From Candidatus Altarchaeales archaeon A3 (GTDB lineage Archaea > Altiarchaeota > Altiarchaeia > Altiarchaeales > Altiarchaeaceae): a stretch of 5,731 bases of DNA. Below the pieces are notes generated by a model. It searched no databases. It had not been told where the DNA came from and saw nothing but the letters and a program-made list of their open reading frames with translations. Where the stretch lies: assembly GCA_002083985.1 (NCBI GenBank), contig MTER01000161.1, forward strand, positions 1-5,731, written 5' to 3'. This document shows positions 1 through 5,731 of the stretch, one piece after another; the stretch's first letter is position 1; each line of letters starts with the position of its first letter. A program made the translations under genes and the position numbers.

Positions 1-654
1 AAATTTTTATTGAATAATATGAGAACTCCTGCAAAAGTTGTCGGCTTCAAGACAGAATTTAGAACAGAGTATCCGATTGAAGCATTAAGGGAAGCTGTAA
101 TTAATGCATTGGTCCATAGAGATTGGAATAGTTCAAATGCCATTCTTGTGAGAATGTTTGGTAGTCATATGGATATTTTAAGCCCTGGCGGATTATTAAG
201 GCCATTAGAAATAAAGGAGATTGAAAGTAATGATTATGTTCCCATATCAAGAAATAAAACAATTATTGAAGTTTTTGGAAAATCAGGAGTAATGGATAAA
301 CGGGGAACTGGATTTCTCAGAATTAGGGAGGCAATGAAAAAACACGGCTTACCTAAGCCCGAATTTAAAGAGAAAACAGATTATTTCCTAATTAGATTTA
401 TTAACCCTGCAATGCAAAATATTCCAATACTTGAGGAGTCTAAATTAAATGAAAGGCAGAATTTATTTTTTGAGAAAATTACGCAAGAAAAGATTACTGC
501 CCGGGATTACATTAAAATTACAGGATGTACTAAAAGAACAGCTGTGCGTGATTTGAATAAATTAGTTAATCTAAATTTAATTGCCCAGATGGGACCAGTT
601 ACCGGGAGAGGAAGATATTACCTCATTAAGGTGACAAAAAGTGACAAAAGGTGA
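1..654 (+). CDS. AlbA_2/Schlafen-type putative transcriptional regulator, 5'-truncated by window edge
   Basis: C-terminal part of a COG2865-like regulator (AlbA_2 domain, RecG-C/HATPase_c_4-like domain, winged helix). The frame is open from base 1. The codons before the TTG at 10 (K-F-L) match the second copy (KFVLKNMRT), so TTG 10 and ATG 19 are internal codons and the real start lies outside the window. Visible are the Bergerat-like block YPIEALREAVINALVHRDW (codons 24-42, with E, N and HRD), the SPGGLLRP block, SRNKTI, the glycine-rich RGTGFLR block, and a C-terminal winged helix starting at LNERQ and including TKRTAVRDLNKL. It shares about 53% of residues with the 1286-2815 protein over 136 aligned positions (hand count). 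The N-terminal AlbA_2 domain is not in the window. It ends KVTKSDKR, inside a 10-bp tandem repeat, 22 bp before the first wzt relic. Family membership is clear; its target and its ability to bind DNA or ATP are unproven. Confidence 0.88.
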   Translation, partial: KFLLNNMRTPAKVVGFKTEFRTEYPIEALREAVINALVHRDWNSSNAILVRMFGSHMDILSPGGLLRPLEIKEIESNDYVPISRNKTIIEVFGKSGVMDKRGTGFLRIREAMKKHGLPKPEFKEKTDYFLIRFINPAMQNIPILEESKLNERQNLFFEKITQEKITARDYIKITGCTKRTAVRDLNKLVNLNLIAQMGPVTGRGRYYLIKVTKSDKR

Positions 655-660
655 CAAAAA
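631..660 (+). repeat. Three tandem 10-bp units GTGACAAAAR
   Basis: Units start at 631, 641 and 651: GTGACAAAAA, GTGACAAAAG, GTGACAAAAA. They span the last codons and stop of the first AlbA_2 gene and lie 17-46 bp upstream of the wzt relic start. The corresponding place before the second wzt has one unit only (2786-2795). The period is not a multiple of three, so unit number changes the reading frame and the stop of the upstream gene. A 10-bp period also places the units on one face of the helix, so an operator role is possible but unproven. Confidence 0.85.
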
Positions 661-1185
661 TCAATAAACATAAACAATGGAAAAACCAATAATTGAAGTA
701 AAAAATTTATCCAAACTCTACCGTTTAGGAGTAATCGGTTCAACAACTCTTTATGAATCAGTGAACCGCTGGTGGTATAAAATAAGTGGAAAAGAAGAAA
801 TGTTGCAGAAAATCGGAGAAAATCACAGAATGACTGAACCGGATGACCCGCAGGCAGGACCCGAACCAAACACAATGTGGGTGTTAAAAGATGTTTCATT
901 CACGGTTAACAATGGGGAAATAGTCGGAATAATCAGTAAAAACGGGTCAGTAAAAAGCACTCTTCTTAAAATACTTACGAGAATTACCGAGCCAACATCA
1001 GGAGAAGCCATCATACGAGGAAGAGTAGCATCTCTTTTGGAAGTCGGAACAGGATTTCACCAAGAGCTTATAGGAAGAGAAAATATTTATCTGAATGGTG
1101 CTATTCTTGGAATGAAAAAAAAAGAAATTGATGAAAAATTTGATGAAATTGTAAATTTTTCAGGTGTTGAAAAATTTATTGATAC
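648..1185 (+). repeat. Direct repeat, copy 1 (wzt 5' region)
   Basis: This copy matches 2783-3320 without any indel over 538 bp. The first 32 bases, from AAG at 648 through the wzt ATG, are identical; over the following coding part I count about 42 mismatches in 509 bases. Similarity stops abruptly after GATAC at 1185, where copy 2 continues into the rest of the ATPase. The two copies are 2135 bp apart and flank the second AlbA_2 gene. Confidence 0.93.
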
Positions 1186-1243
1186 ATCTTGGGCATCATT
1201 CAGGGACTTGGCGAGAAAAAATGAAGGTAATATAATCTTTTAA
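677..1243 (+). pseudogene. wzt: Truncated, decayed Wzt-like ABC ATPase relic (first copy)
   Basis: Residues 1-170 match the N-terminal half of the second Wzt (157 of 170 by hand count), including MWVLKDVSF, the Walker A region and LLEVGTGFHQE...GRENIYLNG. Two features indicate loss of function. Walker A reads SKNGSVKST where copy 2 has GKNGSGKST: Gly87 became Ser (935-937) and Gly92 became Val (950-952). After residue 170 the sequence switches to an unrelated 18-residue tail, SWASFRDLARKNEGNIIF, and stops, so the ABC signature, Walker B, H-loop and Wzt_C domain are missing. The ATG and upstream 29 bases equal those of copy 2, so it could still be translated. Most mismatches to copy 2 are synonymous, which suggests the gene was functional for most of its separate history and decayed late. 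A regulatory role for a short product cannot be excluded but nothing supports it. Confidence 0.88.
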
Positions 1244-1285
1244 TTTTAAAATTAATTTATAAAAAATTTATCAGGAATATTTACA

Positions 1286-2815
1286 ATGAATGAAAAGGAG
1301 TTTGAAAAATTATTAGGGGAATTGGAAAACAAGGATCTGGACTTCAAGTTAGATCTACCAAAGCCCGAAAAAATTGCACAATTGGTGGTTGCTTTTTACA
1401 ACACCCGTGGCGGGAAAATCATTTTTGGTGTCGAAGATGAGACAAGAAAACTAGTTGGTTTGAAAAATCCGCAAAGGACGGAACAGGGATTTATTCAGAT
1501 AATAGGGCACTATTGCAGATTGGATGAACAACCGGAAGTTGAATTTGTAAAATATAAAGAAAAGGACTTTATTGTAATTCGTTGTCCAAAAGGCAATGAT
1601 ACACCTTATTTTGTTACGGGGGAATATACTCCGAGAGTTAGAATTGGCTCATCGGATATGCCTGCAAACAAAGAGGAAATTGCAAGGTTATATCGGGATG
1701 GTTCATCTAAAAGTCAGGATATTTATTCGGTTGAAAATGCAACTCTTGATGATATCAATATGGATAAAATTAAAGAATATTTTAAAGAAAGCAATTTAAC
1801 GGACCAGTTAGACGGAAAACATTTTTATGAGTTACTGGAAAAAGAGCACTTTGCTGTTGAAGAAAATAAAAAATTAGTTCCAACCATTGCAGGAATTGTT
1901 TTGTTTGGAAAACATCCTTCCCTGGAACTGCCGCATACGATAATCAGGGCAGACAGATATAAGGGACTTGATGTTACTATGTGGATTGACAGAGCAGATC
2001 TTGAAGGAGATGCGTTTACATTAATTGATGATGCAAAGAAATTTGTGCTTAAAAACATGAGAACTTCCTACACTCCAAAAGGATTTGAAATGGAAGTAAA
2101 AACAGAATACCCCCTTGATGCTTTAAAAGAGGCAATGATAAATGCTGTTGTCCATAGAGATTATCATGATAAAGAGTCAATTCTTCTTAAGATGTTTGAT
2201 GACAGGATAGAGATATGGAGCCCGGGAGAACTTTTAAGACCATTAACTATCAGCCAATTAATGGATCTAACATATACTCCTAAAAGCAGAAACAAGACAA
2301 TTACAGGCGTTTTTTCAAGAAGGGACTTAATGGATAAAAGAGGCACAGGAATATTGAGAATGAATAAATCTTGCGATGAATGGAATCTTCCTCATCCGGA
2401 ATTTAAGGAGCGAACAGGTTATTTTGGAATTATATTCAGAAATCCGGAGTATTATACAAAAGTTCCGCAAATAGATACAAAAGATTTAAATGAAAGGCAA
2501 AAGAAAGCTATATTTTATATTTCTGATCACAAAAGAATTAAGCGTAAAGAGTATGCAGAACTGTGTAAATGCTCAATAGCAACTGCACAGCGTGATCTGG
2601 ATGAACTCGTTTCAAAAAATATGGTTAGGAGGGTTGGACAGAAAGGAAGATGGGTTTATTATGAATTAAAAAGGGTTAACGACTCATTTAACGACTCATT
2701 TAACGAGCAAGAGAGAAAAAATGAATTGAAAACAACAAATCAAAAGTCAGATATATTAACAATTCCACAAGCAGTTAGTGCTAAGGTGACAAAAATCAAT
2801 AAACATAAACAATGA
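1286..2815 (+). CDS. Full-length AlbA_2/Schlafen-type putative transcriptional regulator (COG2865-like)
   Basis: This 509-residue protein has three recognisable parts. The N-terminal AlbA_2 (Schlafen-type) domain, about residues 10-135, carries FYNTRGGKIIFGVED (N39, G42, G43) and RIGSSDMPANKEEI. The RecG-C/HATPase_c_4-like domain has YPLDALKEAMINAVVHRDY (275-293; E282, N286, H290-R291-D292), SPGELLRP (from S312) and RGTGILR (from R352). A winged helix, about 401-462, runs from LNERQKK through TAQRDLDEL. A low-complexity tail follows, with NDSFNDSFN from residue 465. COG2865 proteins are annotated as predicted transcriptional regulators; their ligand and targets are mostly unknown. An AGGA at 1273-1276 supports the ATG at 1286. 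The stop overlaps the wzt start as ATGA (2812-2815), implying translational coupling. It is flanked on both sides by the 538-bp repeat. Regulation of the export genes is inference from position; a selfish or defence-related passenger gene is the main alternative. Confidence 0.92.
   Translation: MNEKEFEKLLGELENKDLDFKLDLPKPEKIAQLVVAFYNTRGGKIIFGVEDETRKLVGLKNPQRTEQGFIQIIGHYCRLDEQPEVEFVKYKEKDFIVIRCPKGNDTPYFVTGEYTPRVRIGSSDMPANKEEIARLYRDGSSKSQDIYSVENATLDDINMDKIKEYFKESNLTDQLDGKHFYELLEKEHFAVEENKKLVPTIAGIVLFGKHPSLELPHTIIRADRYKGLDVTMWIDRADLEGDAFTLIDDAKKFVLKNMRTSYTPKGFEMEVKTEYPLDALKEAMINAVVHRDYHDKESILLKMFDDRIEIWSPGELLRPLTISQLMDLTYTPKSRNKTITGVFSRRDLMDKRGTGILRMNKSCDEWNLPHPEFKERTGYFGIIFRNPEYYTKVPQIDTKDLNERQKKAIFYISDHKRIKRKEYAELCKCSIATAQRDLDELVSKNMVRRVGQKGRWVYYELKRVNDSFNDSFNEQERKNELKTTNQKSDILTIPQAVSAKVTKINKHKQ
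2676..2706 (+). repeat. 12-bp tandem repeat TTAACGACTCAT, about 2.6 copies, in the regulator tail
   Basis: Units begin at 2676 and 2688, with a partial third unit from 2700. In frame it encodes NDSF repeated twice plus a following N, just after the winged helix. The period preserves the frame, so unit gain or loss would only lengthen or shorten the tail. It sits in the region where the two AlbA_2 paralogs no longer align. Confidence 0.85.
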
Positions 2816-3320
2816 ATAAACCAATAATTGAAGTAAAAAACCTCTCCAAACTCTATCGTTTAGGAGTAATCGGCTCAACAACTCTCTATGAATCAGTGAA
2901 CCGCTGGTGGTACAAAATAAGTGGAAAAGAAGAAATGTTGCATAAAATCGGAGAAAATCACAGAATGATTGAACCGAATGACCCGCAGGCAGGACCCGAA
3001 CCAAACACAATGTGGGCGTTAAAAGATGTTTCATTCACAGTTAACAAAGGAGAAATTGTCGGGATAATTGGTAAAAACGGGTCAGGGAAAAGCACACTAC
3101 TTAAACTACTCACAAGAATTACAGAGCCAACATCAGGAGAAGCTATCATACTAGGTAGAGTAGCATCTCTTCTTGAAGTAGGAACAGGATTTCACCAAGA
3201 GCTTACAGGAAGAGAAAATATCTATCTGAATGGTGCTATTCTCGGAATGAAAAAAAAAGAAATTAATGAAAAATTTGACGACATTGTAAATTTCTCAGGA
3301 GTTGAAAAATTTATTGATAC
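2783..3320 (+). repeat. Direct repeat, copy 2 (wzt 5' region)
   Basis: Partner of 648-1185, same length, no indels. It starts in the last codons of the second AlbA_2 gene (AAG at 2783) and ends at GATAC in the wzt codons for FIDT. In this copy the first 30 or so bases are coding for the regulator tail (KVTKINKHKQ), while in copy 1 most of the same bases lie after the regulator stop. Confidence 0.93.
2812..2815 (+). promoter_or_regulatory. ATGA stop-start overlap between regulator and wzt
   Basis: The TGA ending the AlbA_2 gene (2813-2815) shares bases with the ATG of wzt (2812-2814). No good Shine-Dalgarno precedes this ATG (the upstream sequence is rich in A and AATAAACATAAAC), so wzt translation probably depends on ribosomes terminating on the regulator gene. 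In the first unit the equivalent stop is at 652-654, 22 bp before the ATG, so coupling would be weaker there. Confidence 0.7.
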
Positions 3321-4121
3321 GCCGGTAAAAAGATATTCCAGCGGGATGTATGTAAGGTTAGCTTTTGCAGTAGCAGCACATCTTGAACCGGAAATTTTGT
3401 TGATGAAGTGTTGGCTGTAGGGGATATGGAATTCCAGAAAAAGTGTTTGGGGAAGATGCAAACAATAGCTGAAGGCGGGCGAACTGTATTATTTGTAAGC
3501 CATAATATAGATTCTGTAAGGAGATTGTGCCAACGTGCTATTCTTTTAAATAATGGTTCTATTCAATATGTTGGATCAACAGATAATGCAATTAATTTTT
3601 ATCTCAAATCAAATACTATGTTTGTTACAAAACGCAGATGGAATGATATAAGTAAAGCACCATGTGACGATATTGTACGACTTACGCAAGTAAGAGTACA
3701 TACCGAAGATGATAAAACTGTTGATAATTTTGACATTACCAAACCCATTGGTATTACAATGGATTATGAGGTTTTACAAGATGGTTATGTGTTTACTCAT
3801 GAGTGTAATCTATTTAATGAGCAAGAAATAAATATTCTAAATTCCCATGATGTAGCATCTGAGTTTAGGAAAGTGCCGCATAGTAAAGGATATTACTCTT
3901 CAACAGTATGGATACCATCTAACTTTCTTTCAGAAGGAATTGTGATAGTGGGTGTTGCCATTTTTAACCCTGACCTTTTTAGAATTCATATTCATGAACT
4001 TAATGTAATTGCCTTTAATGTTGTGGATAATATCACTGGGGAATCTGCTAGAGGAAATTATGTTGGCGAATTTCCAGGCATAGTTAGACCAATTCTTAAA
4101 TGGAACACCATTAAAAAATAG
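2812..4121 (+). pseudogene. wzt: Wzt-type polysaccharide ABC exporter ATPase with Wzt_C domain, frameshifted at Walker B
   Basis: ATPase partner of a Wzm permease; Wzm/Wzt pairs export completed undecaprenyl-linked O-polysaccharide across the inner membrane. The 5' frame (2812-3420) gives Walker A GKNGSGKST (87-95), the Q-loop area EVGTGFHQELTGRENI and signature RYSSGMYVRLAFA (174-186). It then reads PEILLMKCWL and stops at 3418-3420. The -1 frame gives VDEVLAVGDMEFQKKC, H-loop FVSHNIDSV (His at 3501-3503), and a Wzt_C domain ending ITGESARGNYVGEFPGIVRPILKW. Joined, the gene has the normal Wzt length of about 435 residues. A one-base repair leaves the Walker B strand one residue short; a four-base repair (GTTG) restores the usual PEILLVDEVLAVGD. 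I see no correctly phased slippery heptamer: AAATTTT at 3392-3398 is in the wrong frame. Restart at GTG 3408 or ATG 3426 could yield a separate Wzt_C-containing fragment. Real mutation or sequencing error are both possible. Confidence 0.9.
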
Positions 4122-4132
4122 ACCCATCTAAA

Positions 4133-4933
4133 ATGAAAAAACTATTAAAATTTATTTTACCAAACATCTTTATAAATTTTCTCAAATCTATAATTAATAA
4201 GAGCATTGGTATAAATATGGATAAATATTATCTTTTAGATAAGTCGAAGATAACATATGCTCAAGACTTATTATACACTTATCATAATGCAGACTTTATG
4301 AAAGATCCTTTATTTTTAGAATCTTATAATTTAGGAAAAGCGACATCTAGTGATCTTATTAAAAATAATGATATACATTGGAGAATTCATGTCTTATGTT
4401 GGGCGGCATTTCATGCAAAGCATATAGAAGGCGATTTCGTAGATTGTGGAGTGCACACAGGAATTTTCGCACGAGCAATTATTAATTATATTAACTTTCC
4501 TGAAACTAATAAAAAATACTACTTGCTGGATACATTCAGCGGAATGGATGAAAGATTTTGCTCTAAAAAAGAGATGGAAAGAAATAAAATATTGGGATAT
4601 GCCGAGAAAAAACAAGTATATGATCAAGTGAAAGAAACTTTTAAAAATTTCAATGTTGAAATTATCAAAGGAGGAGTTCCAGAAATATTGCATCTTGTTA
4701 AAACTGAAAAGGTGTGCTTTTTGTCGATTGATATGAACTGCGTTCAACCGGAAGTTGCTGCACTTGAATTCTTTTGGGACAAAATAATAAGTGGGGGAAT
4801 TATCATTCTTGATGATTATGGGTATGCAAATTCAACTAACGACCAGAAAGAAGCCCATGACGCTTTTGCTCAAAGAAAAGGAGTTAAAATATTAACTTTA
4901 CCAACTTGCCAAGGATTAATTATTAAACCCTAA
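4133..4933 (+). CDS. TylF/MycF-family (macrocin-type) SAM- and metal-dependent O-methyltransferase
   Basis: This intact 266-residue protein is of the TylF family (PF05711), enzymes that methylate sugar hydroxyls in macrolides and are common in polysaccharide clusters. SAM-binding motif I is GDFVDCGVHTG (100-110). LLDTFSGMDE follows (131-140), a family hallmark. LSIDMNCVQPE (197-207) and ILDDYGY (225-231) supply the acidic residues D200, D227 and D228 expected to hold the divalent metal. The product ends TCQGLIIKP, typical of the family. In many relatives the third block reads HIDxDLY; here it is SIDMNCV, a mild deviation close to the active site. The N-terminal 25 residues are hydrophobic and basic but do not form a convincing signal peptide. 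The gene begins 11 bp after wzt and ends 11 bp before the next methyltransferase, so it is probably cotranscribed. The likely substrate is a sugar of the exported glycan; the exact sugar and position cannot be read from sequence. Confidence 0.9.
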   Translation: MKKLLKFILPNIFINFLKSIINKSIGINMDKYYLLDKSKITYAQDLLYTYHNADFMKDPLFLESYNLGKATSSDLIKNNDIHWRIHVLCWAAFHAKHIEGDFVDCGVHTGIFARAIINYINFPETNKKYYLLDTFSGMDERFCSKKEMERNKILGYAEKKQVYDQVKETFKNFNVEIIKGGVPEILHLVKTEKVCFLSIDMNCVQPEVAALEFFWDKIISGGIIILDDYGYANSTNDQKEAHDAFAQRKGVKILTLPTCQGLIIKP

Positions 4934-4944
4934 ACTAAAGGATA

Positions 4945-5637
4945 ATGAACAAAATTATTAACGAAATAAAAAACTTAATAAAACCACTAATAAGCAAATC
5001 AAATCTTAGTGGCGATGGAGAGCGAGTAGATATATATTATGAAAGAGATGTTAATTTCGATACATTAGATATCTATCAAAAATCACATTATCACAGATAT
5101 GAATTTGCCAAAAATTTTATTTCGTCGGGCGGTCTTTGCGGAGATTTTGCCTGGGGTACAGGTTATGGCAGTGTAATGCTTGCCGAGAAATCTCAAAAAG
5201 TAATTGGGGAGATATTAATTCAACAGTAATTAATAAAATTAAAAAAAGATATAAAAAGATAAGCAATGTAAACTTTATTAATGCCAATCTATTAGATCTT
5301 AAATATGAATCTTTATTTGATACGATTGTGTCCTTTGAGACAATTGAACATCTAAAAGAAGAGGACATTCTTGAGGTATTTAAAATTTTCAGACGATCTC
5401 TTAAGCCGAATAGAATACTGATTTTTTTCAACACCATATATGCAAAAGATGTGTCCTAAAGCTATTTCGATGGGATTTCATTTAACTTTTAACATCACTG
5501 AAGAAAAGATCAAACAATGGTTATTTCAGAGTTGTTTGGTATCAGAATTTTTTAAATATCAAAACTATCAATCACATGATGTCAAAGATTATCTTGAAAA
5601 AAAAGATTTTATAATATGTGTTGCTAAGAGAATTTAA
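4945..5637 (+). pseudogene. Class I SAM-dependent methyltransferase with two frameshifts
   Basis: Joining three frames gives a methyltransferase of about 230 residues (Methyltransf_11/25-like). The first frame, from ATG 4945, holds HYHRYEFA and motif I GDFAWGTGYGS (66-76), then VIG, and runs out of frame to a stop at 5227-5229. One base is missing near 5209-5210: adding it gives VIGVDINS, the normal motif II acid. The second frame continues NSTVINKIKKRYKK, FDTIVSFETIEHLKEED and RRSLKPNRILIF. It then leaves frame at a run of seven T (5422-5428); removing one T gives ILIFSTPYMQKM, and the third frame continues to 5637 with HLTFNITEEKIKQWL. Two substitutions also deviate from consensus: Trp70 where Cys is usual in the A-C-G-T-G block, and Arg for Gly in KPNGIL. 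A purine-rich AAAGGA at 4938-4943 supports the start. The order after TylF suggests a role in glycan methylation. Either decay or sequencing error would explain it. Confidence 0.87.
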
Positions 5638-5639
5638 AA

Positions 5640-5731
5640 ATGCTTAAACAAAAAGTATCTATATGCGTGCCTGCATACAAACAACCCAAATTCTTATCCA
5701 GAACTTTAAAATCAATATTTATGCAAACATT
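5640..5731 (+). CDS. Family 2 glycosyltransferase, 3'-truncated by window edge
   Basis: The ATG at 5640 lies 2 bp after the stop of the methyltransferase. The 30 visible codons read MLKQKVSICVPAYKQPKFLS followed by RTLKSIFMQT. The pattern VSICVPAYKQPKFL...LKSIFMQT is the characteristic first beta strand and helix of GT-A fold family 2 glycosyltransferases, where the P-A-Y segment contacts the nucleotide-sugar. The catalytic DxD and later acidic residues lie beyond the window. Given the upstream methyltransferases and Wzt, it most likely adds a sugar to the exported polysaccharide at the cytoplasmic face of the membrane. Donor and linkage are unknown. Confidence 0.85.
   Translation, partial: MLKQKVSICVPAYKQPKFLSRTLKSIFMQT

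Noticed and set aside
10..21. TTG 10 or ATG 19 as the start of the first regulator
   Set aside because: The frame is open to base 1 and the codons before TTG align with the interior of the full-length paralog, so the gene begins before the window.
631..660. CRISPR-like array
   Set aside because: Units are 10 bp, directly adjacent and without spacers.
618..899. Minus-strand open frame with a near-identical partner at 2756-3034
   Set aside because: Both lie antisense to the duplicated wzt start region; their similarity is inherited from the repeat. Composition is that of a shadow frame, with no family resemblance.
1240..1255. Perfect 16-bp palindrome TTAATTTTAAAATTAA
   Set aside because: It is made only of A and T within an AT-rich spacer, overlaps the stop of the wzt relic, and has no stable stem or following T-run typical of a terminator; chance is likely.
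1186..2782. Insertion sequence or transposon carrying the second regulator
   Set aside because: No transposase, terminal inverted repeats or short target duplication are visible; the flanking repeats are wzt coding sequence of 538 bp.
3392..3398. AAATTTT as a programmed -1 frameshift site in wzt
   Set aside because: The heptamer is not in the required phase relative to the upstream frame, and slipping here would give a Walker B strand one residue short. Wzt proteins are not known to use recoding.
4394..4747. Minus-strand open frame inside the TylF-family gene
   Set aside because: It is antisense to a well-supported methyltransferase, with no recognisable motifs or start signals.

Overview
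The window is AT-rich, all genes are on the plus strand, and they are packed within a few bases of one another. It looks like part of a surface-polysaccharide (O-antigen type) export and modification cluster. Gene style and weak Shine-Dalgarno signals are compatible with a Bacteroidota/Ignavibacteria-like (FCB group) bacterium, but no taxonomic marker is present, so this is only a guess.

Left part (1-4121): the same two-gene order appears twice, an AlbA_2/Schlafen-type putative DNA-binding regulator followed by the ATPase gene of a Wzm/Wzt-type polysaccharide ABC exporter. In unit 1 the regulator (1-654) is cut by the window edge, and the ATPase (677-1243) is a relic: it has lost everything after about residue 170 and two glycines of its Walker A motif have changed. 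In unit 2 the regulator (1286-2815) is full length, and its stop overlaps the start of a near full-length wzt (2812-4121) with the C-terminal Wzt_C substrate-recognition domain. That second wzt is frameshifted exactly at Walker B. The two ATPase 5' halves form an indel-free direct repeat of 538 bp (648-1185 and 2783-3320) with about 92% identity by hand count over the coding part, while the two regulators share only about 53% of residues. The region is therefore a mosaic rather than a simple recent tandem duplication.

Right part (4133-5731): an intact TylF/MycF-family O-methyltransferase (4133-4933), a class I SAM methyltransferase broken by two single-base indels (4945-5637), and the first 30 codons of a family 2 glycosyltransferase (5640-5731) that runs off the window. 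A logical model is that the glycosyltransferase builds the glycan, the methyltransferases decorate or cap it, and Wzt with its Wzt_C domain recognises it and powers export through a Wzm permease that is not in this window.

As written, no intact Wzt ATPase is encoded here. The three indels could be genuine decay or sequencing error, whereas the Walker A substitutions and the truncation of the first copy look genuine. The AlbA_2 genes are the unexpected element: two diverged paralogs sit in the same place directly upstream of wzt, and each has a short tandem repeat at its 3' end.
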